A stretch of DNA of 64,000 nt from Rhizobium chutanense (lineage in GTDB: Bacteria > Pseudomonadota > Alphaproteobacteria > Rhizobiales > Rhizobiaceae): assembly GCF_002531935.1 (NCBI RefSeq), contig NZ_NWSV01000013.1, forward strand, positions 100,519 through 164,518. The letters are read 5' to 3'. The translations under genes and the position numbers were made by a program. Positions 1 to 8,599 of this stretch are shown here, piece after piece. Within the stretch, counting starts at the first letter, position 1, and the number at the start of each line of letters is the position of its first letter. The notes below the pieces were generated by a model. It was not told where the DNA came from and ran no database searches. It saw nothing but the letters and a program-made list of their open reading frames with translations.

Positions 1-98
1 CGGCCTGCCGCCTTCAGTTCGCGCGCCCGGGCGGCCGCGGCCGTGCTGGGTGAAACCTTGATTCTCGACACGCGTGATGCAGGCACAAAAGTGCTCAT
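1..98 (-). CDS. PLP aminotransferase, N-terminal fragment (AspC/AatA-like), cut by left edge
   Basis: Only the first 32 codons are in the window. The translation starts MSTFVPASRVSRIKVSPST and continues with a run of Ala/Arg ending in RARELKAAG. The SRIK..ST......ARELKAAG pattern is the usual N-terminus of class I aspartate/aromatic aminotransferases of alphaproteobacteria (family knowledge). The ATG at 98 has a good ribosome site (AGGAAA, about 6 nt upstream) and lies 29 nt after the livF stop, so the gene is probably the next member of the liv operon. That would fit an operon that imports and transaminates an amino acid or related amine. The function rests on a short stretch, so the subfamily is uncertain. 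Confidence 0.6.
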   Translation of the reverse strand, partial: MSTFVPASRVSRIKVSPSTAAAARARELKAAG

Positions 99-127
99 TG
101 GAATTTCCTCGTTTTGCGAGATCGGCT

Positions 128-871
128 TCAGTGGACGGCTTCGGTTTCGCCGCGCATCTTCCCGGTCAGGAAAAGTTCGCCGAGTTCGTCGTGGGTGATG
201 TCTTTCGGCAGGCCGTCCCAGATGACTTTGCCAAGTCTCAGGATGACCGCACGCTCCGCCACTTCCATAGCCTTCTTGGTGTTCTGCTCGACGAGCAAGA
301 TGGTCATGCCGTCGGCGTGAAGCCGAAGAAGTTCGTCGAAGACGATGCCGATCGCCGCCGGCGACAGCCCAACCGATGGCTCGTCGACCAGCAGCACCTT
401 CGGCCGCTGCAGCACCGCCATCGCCACTTCGAGCAGCTGCTGTTCGCCGCCGGACATGTTGCCGGCGAGTGTCGCGCGGCGCGTCTTGAGGATCGGAAAG
501 AGGTCGTAGACGTAGTCGCGGTCGGCCTTCACTCTGGCGTCGCGCAGGGTATAGGCCGCCATCTGAAGATTTTCGTCGACGGTCATGACAGGGAAGTTGC
601 AGCGCCCCTGCGGCACGAAGGAAATCCCCTCGCCCAGAATGGCCCTGGACTTGCTGCCGGCAATGTTCTTGCCGCGCCAGTCGATGTTGCCCTGCTTGAT
701 CGTCGTCATGCCGTAGAGCGTCTTGAGGAGCGTGGATTTGCCCGCCCCGTTCGGCCCCATCAGCGCCACGAACTGTCCCGCCGGCACGTCGAGTTCGACG
801 CCGTTGAGGATGTCCAGATTGCCGTAACCTGCACGCAGGTCACGGATCGAAAGGTTCGAATTACCCGCCAA
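128..871 (-). CDS. livF: Branched-chain-type ABC transporter ATPase LivF
   Basis: Cytoplasmic ATPase of a HAAT-family (Liv) amino-acid importer. The 247-aa protein has Walker A GPNGAGKST, the ABC signature MSGGEQQ and Walker B VLLVDEPSVGLSP, the last typical of LivF. I chose the TTG at 871 because the longer in-frame reading upstream lies inside livG and has no LivF-like sequence, whereas MAGNSNLSIRDLRAGYG gives a normal LivF N-terminus. The TTG start overlaps the livG stop by 11 nt, indicating translational coupling. It pairs with LivG to power LivHM. The substrate cannot be read from the ATPase; the neighbouring oxidoreductase and lyase suggest an amino acid or amine rather than necessarily leucine. 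Confidence 0.93.
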   Translation of the reverse strand: MAGNSNLSIRDLRAGYGNLDILNGVELDVPAGQFVALMGPNGAGKSTLLKTLYGMTTIKQGNIDWRGKNIAGSKSRAILGEGISFVPQGRCNFPVMTVDENLQMAAYTLRDARVKADRDYVYDLFPILKTRRATLAGNMSGGEQQLLEVAMAVLQRPKVLLVDEPSVGLSPAAIGIVFDELLRLHADGMTILLVEQNTKKAMEVAERAVILRLGKVIWDGLPKDITHDELGELFLTGKMRGETEAVH

Positions 872-1634
872 GATAGGCCTCCCTGACGCGCTGATCCTGA
901 ATGATGTCACCCGGCAAACCTTCGACGAGCTTGGCTCCCTGGTCGAGCACGATGACGCGCCGGCAGATGCTGGTGACGACATCGATATTGTGTTCGATCA
1001 CCAGGAGGCTCACGCCGAGCGACTTGTTGGCATAGAGGATGGTGTCGACGACGCGTTCGATGATCTTCGGATTGATCCCGGCCATCGGCTCGTCCAGTAG
1101 GATGAGCTTGGGTTCAGGCATCAGCATCGATGCGAACTGGATGAGCTTCTGCTGTCCGCCCGACAGGTTGCCCGCCGGCTGGTGGCGTACATCCCAGAGA
1201 CCCGCCATCTTGATCAGCTCGCGGGCTCTTTCCCTGAGACCCTCGATGCGCTGGCGGGACATCTTTCCCAAACCGAAGGTCGACGCGATGGACGGGAAGG
1301 TGAACATCTGACCGGCGATGACGAGGTTCTCCTCGACATCGAGCGACTTGAAGGTGACGGTCTTCTGGAAGGATCGCAGCATGCGGCCTTCCCTGGCGAT
1401 GCGGTTCAGGGACCAGCCGGTGATGTCCTGTCCGTCGAGGACCACCGTGCCGGCGTCCGGCTTCGCAAGGCCGGTGCTGCAATCGAAGAAGGTCGATTTG
1501 CCCGATCCGTTCGGCCCGATCAGACCGGCGATCTCACCCCGGTCGATGTGAATGCTGACATCGTTGACAGCCTTGACCGCGCCGTAGGATTTGCTGAGGT
1601 TCTTGATCTCGAGAAGCGGAAGATGAGCGGTCAT
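861..1634 (-). CDS. livG: Branched-chain-type ABC transporter ATPase LivG
   Basis: Second ATPase of the Liv importer, 257 aa. It has Walker A GPNGSGKST, the signature LSGGQQK and Walker B LILLDEPMAGINP, the AGINP extension being typical of LivG. An LRSFQKTVTF segment matches the Q-loop region of the family. The start ATG at 1634 overlaps the livM stop by 4 nt (ATGA), so translation is coupled. Together with LivF it forms the cytoplasmic ATPase pair. All five transporter genes sit on the minus strand in the order livK-livH-livM-livG-livF. Confidence 0.94.
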   Translation of the reverse strand: MTAHLPLLEIKNLSKSYGAVKAVNDVSIHIDRGEIAGLIGPNGSGKSTFFDCSTGLAKPDAGTVVLDGQDITGWSLNRIAREGRMLRSFQKTVTFKSLDVEENLVIAGQMFTFPSIASTFGLGKMSRQRIEGLRERARELIKMAGLWDVRHQPAGNLSGGQQKLIQFASMLMPEPKLILLDEPMAGINPKIIERVVDTILYANKSLGVSLLVIEHNIDVVTSICRRVIVLDQGAKLVEGLPGDIIQDQRVREAYLGG

Positions 1635-2617
1635 TTCGCACCTCCGATCGCATTCCAGAAGCGATTGATCAGCGGCGCGAACCCGTTCTTGAACCAGAAG
1701 ACCAGGACGAGAAGGCTAAAGCCGTAGGCGATCATCCGCAATTCGGGGGTGATGCGCAGCGCCTCGGTCAGCCCGACGAAAAGCAGGCTGCCGAAGACGG
1801 TGCCGGAAATCATGCCCGCCCCGCCGCCGAGCACGATGATCAGCATCGTCGTCGAATAATACATCTGGAAGGTCAGCGGGCTGACGACCGTCAGGTAATA
1901 GGCGTAAAGGCAGCCGCCGATGCCGGCAAAGACGGCGCTGATCATGAAGACGATCAGCTTGTAGTGCCAGGTGGGGACGCCGAGAGATTCGGCGAGCGTT
2001 TCGTTCTCGCGGATCGCCACCATGTTGCGGCCGGCCGGCGAGCGGACGATCGCCCAGACGGCAAAGGTGGCGAGGATGCCGATGATCAAGGCGAGATAAT
2101 AGAAGTTCGTCGTGCCTGACACCGTGAACGACAGCGGGCCCAGTTCGAAATAGGGTTTTGGAATGCCCGAAAGCCCCATATCGCCGCGGGTGAGCGAGAT
2201 CCAGTTTTTGGCGATCGCCTGACCGATGATCACGAAACCGAGCGTACACATGACGAAGGACGTCGAGCGCAGCCGCAGGGCGGGAATGCCGAGCGGAAGA
2301 GCAAGGGCGCCGGAGACGGCGCCTGCAGCGATGAGATTGACGTAGAACGGCGTGCCGTAGGCGACGGCGAGAAGACCCGCCGTATAGGCGCCGATGCCGA
2401 AAAACGCCGCCTGGGCCAATGACAGAAGACCGGTATAGCCGACAAGCAGATTGAGCCCATGGGCCGGCAGCATGAAAATCAGGGCGATGATCAGCGAATG
2501 GGTGATGTAACGGCTGCCGATGAACGGGGCGGCGAGCGCGACGACGATCAGGACTGCGGCGAGCGGTATGCGAAGATCGCGCCTGCGTACCTGTTGAGCG
2601 GTTTCCGTCAGAGACAT
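1631..2617 (-). CDS. livM: Branched-chain-type ABC transporter permease LivM
   Basis: Inner-membrane permease of the Liv importer, 328 aa starting MSLTETAQQVRRRDLR. There are about nine hydrophobic segments, and the LivM hallmark GLNLLVGYTGLLSLAQAAFFGIGAYT is present at about residues 55-80. The reading frame stays open upstream to about 3382, but that extension is antisense-like arginine-rich sequence overlapping livH, so the ATG at 2617 was chosen. It lies 44 nt after the livH stop and ends in a 4-nt overlap with livG. It heterodimerises with LivH in this family. Confidence 0.93.
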   Translation of the reverse strand: MSLTETAQQVRRRDLRIPLAAVLIVVALAAPFIGSRYITHSLIIALIFMLPAHGLNLLVGYTGLLSLAQAAFFGIGAYTAGLLAVAYGTPFYVNLIAAGAVSGALALPLGIPALRLRSTSFVMCTLGFVIIGQAIAKNWISLTRGDMGLSGIPKPYFELGPLSFTVSGTTNFYYLALIIGILATFAVWAIVRSPAGRNMVAIRENETLAESLGVPTWHYKLIVFMISAVFAGIGGCLYAYYLTVVSPLTFQMYYSTTMLIIVLGGGAGMISGTVFGSLLFVGLTEALRITPELRMIAYGFSLLVLVFWFKNGFAPLINRFWNAIGGAK

Positions 2618-2661
2618 GTCGTGTCCTCGGTCGTTCGAGAAAGGTCGGCGGGCGCTGCTGC

Positions 2662-3534
2662 TTAGAAGCGCGCCTGCGTCGAAAAGAGCCCATGCGGCCG
2701 CCACATCAGCATCAGGATCAGCGTGGCGAAGCCGACGGTGTCGCGGAATTGCAGGCCGACATAGGTGGCGACCAGGCTCTCGGCCACGCCGAGGATCATC
2801 GCCGCAACGAACGTGCCGCGCACATTGCCCAAACCGCCCATGATGATGATCGGCAGCGTCTTGAAGGTGATCAGCTCGCCCATGCCGCCATAGACGCTGA
2901 CATTGACCGGCGCCGTCAGAACCCCCGACAGTGCGGCGAGGCCAGCCCCCAGCATGAAGGTTCGAAGCACCACCTGCGGCACATCGATGCCGACGACGCC
3001 GCAGCACTCGACGTTCTGGGAAACGGCGCGCATCGCCATTCCCAGGCGGGTGTAGCTGACCATCAGTTCGAGGCCGATGAACACCAGCAAACAGACGACG
3101 AGAATGAGAATGCGCTGCTGGGCCAGGCTGAAGCCGAGGATGGAAACCGGCTCGATATAGCCTCCGGCGAAGAACTTGTAGCCTCCGCCGAAGACGAGAA
3201 TGATGGTGTTCTGCAGGATCAGCGCGATGCCGAGGGTGGTGAGCACGCCCGACTCCGCGGGCGCGCCGACCATTCGGCGCATGACGAGTTGCCCGACCAC
3301 ATAGGCAACGACGATTGTCGCAAGAACCCCCACGACGATCGACGCTTCGTAAGACAGGCCGAGATAGTCGATTGCAAACCACGCCCCGAACGTGCCGAGC
3401 ATGTAGTATTCGCCGTGAGCAAAGTTGATGGCTCTCAACACGCCGAAAATCATGGTCATGCCGACGGCGACGATGGCGTAAACGGAACCCGTGACGATGC
3501 CATTCACAGTTTGCTCAACGATGGTCGAGAGCAT
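2662..3534 (-). CDS. livH: Branched-chain-type ABC transporter permease LivH
   Basis: Inner-membrane permease of the Liv importer, 290 aa from MLSTIVEQTVNGIVTG. It carries the typical LivH motif INFAHGEYYMLGTF near residue 40 and about eight hydrophobic helices. An upstream in-frame ATG at 3594 would add a charged N-terminus that lacks the family pattern and runs into the livK end, so 3534 was preferred. The gene follows livK by 22 nt and precedes livM by 44 nt. Its role is to form the membrane channel with LivM; specificity comes mainly from the LivK binding protein. Confidence 0.93.
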   Translation of the reverse strand: MLSTIVEQTVNGIVTGSVYAIVAVGMTMIFGVLRAINFAHGEYYMLGTFGAWFAIDYLGLSYEASIVVGVLATIVVAYVVGQLVMRRMVGAPAESGVLTTLGIALILQNTIILVFGGGYKFFAGGYIEPVSILGFSLAQQRILILVVCLLVFIGLELMVSYTRLGMAMRAVSQNVECCGVVGIDVPQVVLRTFMLGAGLAALSGVLTAPVNVSVYGGMGELITFKTLPIIIMGGLGNVRGTFVAAMILGVAESLVATYVGLQFRDTVGFATLILMLMWRPHGLFSTQARF

Positions 3535-3556
3535 GGGCGTGCCTCCTCCCGGCAGA

Positions 3557-4750
3557 TCAGTTGGCGGGGTACTGAATGTCCGCCGTATACGCACCCTTGA
3601 TGCTCGGCTTGCCGTTTTCGATCTGCAGCAGGATCATCGGCAGGCGGGCCTGGTTGTGGTCGTCGAATGTGACCTCGCCGACCGGGCTCTTATACTTGAT
3701 CTTCGAGAGTGCGTCGCGAACCTTCACCTTGTCGGCGCTGCCGGCCTGCTTGATCGCGGCTGCAAGCAGATTGACGGTATCCCAGTGAACATAGGCATGG
3801 TTGTTCGGGGCTTCGTTATAGGTCGCCGTGAACTTCTCGACGAAGGCCTTGCTTTCGGGCGAGTCGAACTGCGGAAGCCATGCGGCGGCTTCGACGGCGC
3901 CTTCGAGCGCCGACGGGGCCGATTTGATGGTCTTTTCCGTGTTGAACTCGCCGTTGCCGATCAGCGTGACCTTGCCGGCTATCCCGAGCTCCACCATCTG
4001 GCGGGCGACGATGGGCGTCGTATCGGCGAGGCCGTACATGATGATCGCCTGGGCGCCGTTGTCGCGGATCTTGGCGAGAACGCTGCGGAAGTCGACTTCG
4101 CCTTCCTTGTAATAGTCTTCGCTGAGGATCTCACCCTTGAAGTCGGGCAGATATTTCTTCGTGAAGGCGATCGCCGAGCGGCCGTAGTCGCTGTCGACGG
4201 AGAGCACCGCGAACTTGGTGAAGCCACGCTGTTCCGCGGCATATTTGGCGACGATCAGCGCCCGGTTCTCATCGGTGGGATAGTTGCGATAGGTCCATTT
4301 GAAACCGCCGACACCGGCCTGGTAGGTGATCTTCGGATTGGACGAGGCGGCATTCAGCAGAAGCACTTCGGCATCTTCGGCGACGGGCTGGATGGCGAGC
4401 GTCACCGAGCTGGAAACGTCGCCGATGATGAAGTCGACGCCATCCTGGTCGATCAGGCGACGGGCGGCCGAAACGCCTTCGACTGGTGTGCCCTGGCTGT
4501 CGGCATTCAGGAGTTCGATTTTCATCCCATTGACGCCGCCGGCATCATTGATGTCTTTGACGGCGAGTTCGGCGCCGTGCATCGAAAATGCGCCGTAGCG
4601 CGCATTCGGGCCGCTCATCGGCGCAACGAGTCCGAGTTTGATCGTCCCGTCCGCTGCCAGCGCGCCAGCCGGCAGGCCGGAAACGGCAACCGCCAGCGAA
4701 AGGACTGCTGTCGAAAGGAAAAGTGCTCTGCGGCTTACGGTAAGTTTCAT
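3557..4750 (-). CDS. livK: Periplasmic amino-acid-binding protein of the Liv importer
   Basis: Type I periplasmic binding protein (Peripla_BP_6 family), 397 aa. It starts MKLTVSRRALFLS with a cleavable Sec signal ending around GALAADG, followed by the family start TIKLGLVAPMSGPNA. The mature length (about 370 aa) is normal. The ATG at 4750 was chosen over an upstream one at 4777 because it begins directly with the signal peptide. It is first in the five-gene importer and presumably sets the specificity. A 404-nt leader separates it from the oxidoreductase gene, so livK may have its own promoter as well as read-through from upstream. Confidence 0.92.
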   Translation of the reverse strand: MKLTVSRRALFLSTAVLSLAVAVSGLPAGALAADGTIKLGLVAPMSGPNARYGAFSMHGAELAVKDINDAGGVNGMKIELLNADSQGTPVEGVSAARRLIDQDGVDFIIGDVSSSVTLAIQPVAEDAEVLLLNAASSNPKITYQAGVGGFKWTYRNYPTDENRALIVAKYAAEQRGFTKFAVLSVDSDYGRSAIAFTKKYLPDFKGEILSEDYYKEGEVDFRSVLAKIRDNGAQAIIMYGLADTTPIVARQMVELGIAGKVTLIGNGEFNTEKTIKSAPSALEGAVEAAAWLPQFDSPESKAFVEKFTATYNEAPNNHAYVHWDTVNLLAAAIKQAGSADKVKVRDALSKIKYKSPVGEVTFDDHNQARLPMILLQIENGKPSIKGAYTADIQYPAN

Positions 4751-5154
4751 GTTCCCACTCCATGTTCTCGGGTGCAAACGCTTGGGGCATAGCCCAGCAT
4801 ACTCCTGACCGCTTTCCGCGGTTCTTGTTGCGTCAGCCCAGCGCTGACACCGTCACAGTAGGTTCAGGAAAGCGTCGCTGGCCAACACAACTCCATTCTG
4901 CCGCTATAGCGTTTATTTATAGCGAACCGATCTATTCGGCATTGCGGGAACAGTTGTTCACCAGGGGGCCATCGGCAATATCGATGCCATCGTCGCGGCG
5001 CGCGGCGTCCGCTTTGTCGAGACGAAATCTCAAGATCGATGGCGGCATTCGCTCGCGGATGGAGCGGCGCGTGGTAATGCGGAGCCGGACGCCGCATGGC
5101 CGGCCTCGTGGTATCGTCAGCTGCGCCGCTGGCGCAGGTTGGAGATTCTCCTCG
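4751..5154. other. Non-coding stretch upstream of livK with an inverted repeat
   Basis: No convincing gene is visible in these 404 bases; the readable frames on both strands are rich in Arg, Pro and Ala and resemble no family. An inverted repeat, CGCTATA / TATAGCG with a 9-nt spacer, lies at 4902-4924, about 150 nt upstream of livK, inside a locally AT-rich patch. It could be an operator for livK. It does not match the TATGT-AG-ACATA palindrome in front of the local gntR gene, so which protein would bind it is unknown. Confidence 0.4.
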
Positions 5155-6501
5155 TCATTCGGGTCCGGCACGCCATTCGCGATAGGCGAGATGGGCCTTT
5201 GCGCCGATCGTCGTGAAAGGCTGCGGCGGCAATGCCGTCGGGGCAGCCAGGCGCGTATAGACGCGCCCGAGTTCGGATTCGTGTCCGAGCGCCAGTTCCG
5301 CGGCCGCGATCCCCGACGCCGTCGAGTTCGACGCGCCAAGGCCGTTGCAGCCGCATGCCGCGAATACGCCGCGCTCGATCTCGCCGAAGGCCGGGACATG
5401 ATTGCGTGTGAGCGCCATGGCGCCGGCCCAGCGATATTGCATCCGGACGCCGCCGAGGGTGGGAAAGCGTTGGGAGAATTTGCTGTCGTGGAGGCGGCCG
5501 GCCCGCCGGATCGCGGCGTCGCTGATTTCGATGCCCGGATTGTAGCTGTAGCGCGAGCGCACCAGGATTCGATCGCCGCCGCTCGTGCCGATACGGCGGA
5601 CGGTTGTTCCCATCGGTAGGGCCGGAGTGGCGGCCCACTTGCGCTCTCCATCAAGGCGCGAGGGGTCGAACTCCTCGGTGAGGGAGGCGTAGGTGAAGAC
5701 GTGGAGCAAGCGCCCGCGGAAGAAGCCGAAGCTTTCGGCATGACCGTTGTTCGCCATGATGATCTTTGCCGCCTGCACGGACCCCTGCGGCGTCTTGACG
5801 AACCAGCCCGTGCCCAAGCGCTCGAAGGAGAGCGCCGGTGTCCGCTCGTAGAGGGCGACCGGCTCCTTCAGGCAGTCGGCGACCCCGCGTATATAGGCGG
5901 CGGGCTGCACGATGACCGTGCCGGGCGTGAACAGACCGGAGGTGTAGACCGGCGATCCCGTCACCGCCCGGATCTCCCTGAGTGTCAGGAGCCGGTGGGC
6001 TTCGCCCATTTTCGAGAGCTGCTGCGCATAATCCTCGAGGTGCTTGTCGCCTTCGGCGCTGATGGCGACGCTGTATCGGCCGCAGGGGTCGAAGATGTCC
6101 TTGCCCCAGCCGTTTTCGGCCGCCATCTCGCTCGCCAGAGCGATGGCCGAGCGCTGGATGAGCACGGACTGCCTGAACCTCGCCTCCGACTCTCCGCTGA
6201 AATCGTCGGACGAGACTTCATGCGGCAGATCGATAATGAAACCCGAATTGGCGCCTGCAGGCCCCTCGCCGACGACACCCGCTTCGAGGATGGCGACCCG
6301 CACGCCCGGGTCCAGGCGGGAGATGCGCCGGGCCGCGGAGAGGCCGGCGAAACCACCGCCGATGATCGCGACATCGGCAATGACCGATCCGTTCAGCGCG
6401 GGCCGTGGCGTGCGCGATGCAAGCGTGGCGACCCAGCCCGAAACGCCTGCGCGTTTCGGAAGCCTGGATGCAACGAAGACGTTCCTTGCGGCCTGGGTCA
6501 C
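5155..6501 (-). CDS. FAD-dependent amino-acid/amine oxidoreductase (DAO family)
   Basis: Protein of 448 aa with an N-terminal FAD-binding motif ADVAIIGGGFAGLSAARRI (GxGxxG) at about residues 38-56 and the DAO-family C-terminus containing FAACGCNGLGASNSTASG. The family includes D-amino-acid dehydrogenases, glycine/sarcosine oxidases and PuuB-like gamma-glutamylputrescine oxidases; the length and the ANSGF segment after the FAD motif resemble the PuuB-like group. The GTG at 6501 begins 1 nt after the upstream stop and avoids a long run of residues read out of frame from the lyase gene. With a DapA-family lyase upstream and a Liv importer downstream, it probably oxidises an imported amino acid or amine. 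Substrate unknown. Confidence 0.75.
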   Translation of the reverse strand: MTQAARNVFVASRLPKRAGVSGWVATLASRTPRPALNGSVIADVAIIGGGFAGLSAARRISRLDPGVRVAILEAGVVGEGPAGANSGFIIDLPHEVSSDDFSGESEARFRQSVLIQRSAIALASEMAAENGWGKDIFDPCGRYSVAISAEGDKHLEDYAQQLSKMGEAHRLLTLREIRAVTGSPVYTSGLFTPGTVIVQPAAYIRGVADCLKEPVALYERTPALSFERLGTGWFVKTPQGSVQAAKIIMANNGHAESFGFFRGRLLHVFTYASLTEEFDPSRLDGERKWAATPALPMGTTVRRIGTSGGDRILVRSRYSYNPGIEISDAAIRRAGRLHDSKFSQRFPTLGGVRMQYRWAGAMALTRNHVPAFGEIERGVFAACGCNGLGASNSTASGIAAAELALGHESELGRVYTRLAAPTALPPQPFTTIGAKAHLAYREWRAGPE

Positions 6502-6502
6502 G

Positions 6503-7390
6503 TCAGATCGCTTCCCGCTCCATGAGCGCTTCGAGGGAGTGCCGAAGCGCCGGAAGCTTTTCCGGGGCAAGCGCGCGCAGCGGTTTGCGCGGAACGCCGG
6601 CGCCGTAACCCACCAGATCCGCCGCCGCATAGACGGACTGCACGTAATCGCCTTCCCAGATCAGCCCCATCGCCGGCTCCAGGATTTTCCAGAGCGCGCG
6701 GACCTCGTCCCATTTCCGCTCGGCGGCAGCCTCGACGAGGGCGACGCAGGTTTTCGGAGCGAAGTTCGCCCCACCCCAGATCAGGCCGTCGCATCCGGCA
6801 TAGAGCGCGTAGGGAACGAGAGGGTCGGCGCCGTTCATAACGAACTTGCCGGTGCGGATGAGTGCGGCCTGCTTTCCGAGATCGCCGCCGCTGTCCTTGA
6901 CGGCACAGAAGCCCGGGATTTCGTTCAGCTTGTCGAGCAGTTCGGGCGTGACGGCGACGCCGACCGCCTGGGGAACATTATAGCCGATCACCGGAAGACC
7001 GGCCTTCGCGACCTCGCTGTAGAAATCGAGGATGCCCTGGTCGTCGGTCGGCCCTTCGAAAAAGGGCGGCAGAACCATGACGGCTTCGGCGCCGGCGTCG
7101 CGCGCGCGGATGGTGCGCTCGACGACGTCCTCGACGAGGAGGGCGGAGGCCTGGGCGATCACCTTCGCCCGTCCGTTGACGATCCGCGCTCCGCGCCGGA
7201 TCAGTTCCTCGGATTCCTCCTTGGAAAGGTAGACATGCATGCCGGTGCCGGAGCTGAACAGAAAACTCCTGACGCCTGCCGCAAGGTAGCGCTCGACATT
7301 GTGTTCGAGCCTTGCGTAGTCGATGCGTCCGGCGTCGTCGAACGGTGTAGTAATAGCAAGATTGAGGCCTGGAAACTGGAAGTCAGACAT
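6503..7390 (-). CDS. DapA-family (DHDPS/NAL) aldolase or lyase
   Basis: A 295-aa TIM-barrel enzyme of the dihydrodipicolinate synthase/N-acetylneuraminate lyase family. The Schiff-base lysine is visible in FCAVKDSGGD (about K165) and the catalytic tyrosine in IGYNVPQ (about Y137). The usual substrate loop GTTGE is replaced by FSSGTGMHV near residue 50, which argues against true DHDPS. The family also includes hydroxyproline-pathway deaminases and keto-acid aldolases, which often neighbour FAD oxidoreductases and amino-acid importers. It lies 132 nt after gntR and 1 nt before the oxidoreductase, so one operon is likely. The reaction is a retro-aldol, dehydration or deamination on a 2-keto-acid-like intermediate, by inference. 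Confidence 0.8.
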   Translation of the reverse strand: MSDFQFPGLNLAITTPFDDAGRIDYARLEHNVERYLAAGVRSFLFSSGTGMHVYLSKEESEELIRRGARIVNGRAKVIAQASALLVEDVVERTIRARDAGAEAVMVLPPFFEGPTDDQGILDFYSEVAKAGLPVIGYNVPQAVGVAVTPELLDKLNEIPGFCAVKDSGGDLGKQAALIRTGKFVMNGADPLVPYALYAGCDGLIWGGANFAPKTCVALVEAAAERKWDEVRALWKILEPAMGLIWEGDYVQSVYAAADLVGYGAGVPRKPLRALAPEKLPALRHSLEALMEREAI

Positions 7391-7522
7391 TCGTGTGTGT
7401 CCCGTGTTGGGCTGCCGAAAGGTCGAGCCAAATGGTCTTGATCTGGGTGTGTGCCTGCTTGCTCTGACGTTTGCTCATTGGTCTCGCCAGCAGTGTTCAA
7501 TGCATTCTTCGAAACGCCGGCC

Positions 7523-8215
7523 CTAGAGGCTCGGCGCCTCCAGGCCCTCAGGGGCCGCGTACATGGCCATGTTTCGCCGTGAAAGTTCGAGGTGAAGCCG
7601 CGCCAGTTCTCCGGCCGCATCGGCGTCCCGCTTCTCGATGGTCGCGATCATCTCGTCGTGCTGCTGCGTGGCGAGCTCGAGCTCCTCCTGCATGCGCGGC
7701 GTGTTGGGATATTTGTAGAAGACCTTGCCGATGCGGGCGTGATCGATCTGCAGGCGCCGCAGGCTCGGAACCAGATAGACGTTATGCGCCATCTCGCCGA
7801 TCTGGCGGTGGAACTGGTCATTGTAGAAGACGCGCCCCTCGACATCGCAGTTGTCGACCGACTTTCGAAATGACTGCTGAATCTTCTTGAGCACGTCGAG
7901 CTGCCCGCGCGTTCCGTTCTCGGCAGCCAGCCTGTTGGCGGTGATGTAGATCATCGGCGCAAGAAGAAAGAAGTCGCGCAGCGACTGGTAGCTCATCGAA
8001 CTGACGCGTGCAGCGCGGTTGGCTTCCAGCTCGATATAACCTTCGCCAGCCATCTGGCGCATCAGCTCACGAACCGGCGGACGGGATAGGCCGAACTCTT
8101 CACTCAGCGCCACTTCGTCCAACACCGCCCCCGGCGGCAGTTCCATCGTAAGGATGCGCCTGCGGAGCGCAAGGCCAAGATTGCCTTTGCGGTCTGGGTT
8201 GATCTCGGCATCCAT
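7523..8215 (-). CDS. GntR-family regulator (FCD subfamily)
   Basis: A 230-aa transcription factor. The N-terminal winged helix contains LDEVALSEEFGLSRPPVRELMRQMAGEGYIELEANRAARV (DNA-binding domain), followed by an all-helical FCD ligand-binding domain with NDQFHRQI as the probable metal-binding His/Asp region. The ATG at 8215 has an ideal site (GGAGAGA, 6 nt upstream) and was preferred to an in-frame start at 8254 that would overlap the operator. A TATGT-AG-ACATA palindrome sits 29-40 nt upstream, consistent with autoregulation. It is the first gene of the putative lyase/oxidoreductase/Liv operon and presumably represses it until the substrate is present. Confidence 0.88.
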   Translation of the reverse strand: MDAEINPDRKGNLGLALRRRILTMELPPGAVLDEVALSEEFGLSRPPVRELMRQMAGEGYIELEANRAARVSSMSYQSLRDFFLLAPMIYITANRLAAENGTRGQLDVLKKIQQSFRKSVDNCDVEGRVFYNDQFHRQIGEMAHNVYLVPSLRRLQIDHARIGKVFYKYPNTPRMQEELELATQQHDEMIATIEKRDADAAGELARLHLELSRRNMAMYAAPEGLEAPSL

Positions 8216-8243
8216 ATCAATCTCTCCTACTTTGAGAAGACAA

Positions 8244-8255
8244 TATGTAGACATA
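8244..8255. promoter_or_regulatory. Putative GntR operator (TATGT-AG-ACATA)
   Basis: Palindrome TATGT/ACATA with a 2-nt centre, 29 nt upstream of the gntR start. ATGT-N2-ACAT cores are common for FCD-type GntR proteins (family knowledge). Its position just before the regulator suggests autorepression. Confidence 0.5.
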
Positions 8256-8599
8256 AGATAGGCGTCAATACTCCTTTGGAATTAGGACGCGCCACATCGT
8301 GCGAATTGTAGGGGAAGCGCTTGCCCGCGCCGATTGCTCCGCCCGTCGCAAGTTGCTGCAATTATTGGACAATCACCGATGGCGAGGCCGGCCTTCGGCC
8401 GATCCCGCCGGAATTGCTGACGGCGTCGATCGAATGTGGGAGGGGGTCTGTCGAGACTGCCGGAAACTCGATTGCGGCCCGAGGGCACAGCCAGGGTTAT
8501 GGCTGTCGCCGCCGGCGTCTTGATAAAGAACACGTGGGAAAGATGCGCGGGAGCGATCCTTGCCGCTTCCTCTGCCGAACGCCCATTGCTGCGCCGGGC
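8256..8599. other. Non-coding stretch between gntR promoter and idnD
   Basis: These 344 bases have no supported gene. A short minus-strand frame (8282-8533, 83 codons) resembles nothing and lacks a ribosome site. The region should hold the promoter of the gntR operon, reading left from about 8256-8290. The idnD gene ends at 8600, so a terminator for it is also expected, but I see no strong hairpin followed by T residues. Confidence 0.35.

Noticed and set aside
74..886. Long plus-strand open frames opposite livF and throughout the window
   Set aside because: They are antisense to well-supported genes, lack ribosome sites and read as Arg/Ala/His-rich sequence, the usual result of high-GC codon bias.
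2618..3382. Upstream extension of the livM reading frame
   Set aside because: It runs through livH in another frame and encodes Arg/His-rich sequence without family similarity; the ATG at 2617 gives a standard LivM.
8282..8533. Small minus-strand frame between gntR and idnD
   Set aside because: No ribosome site, no family pattern, unusual composition.
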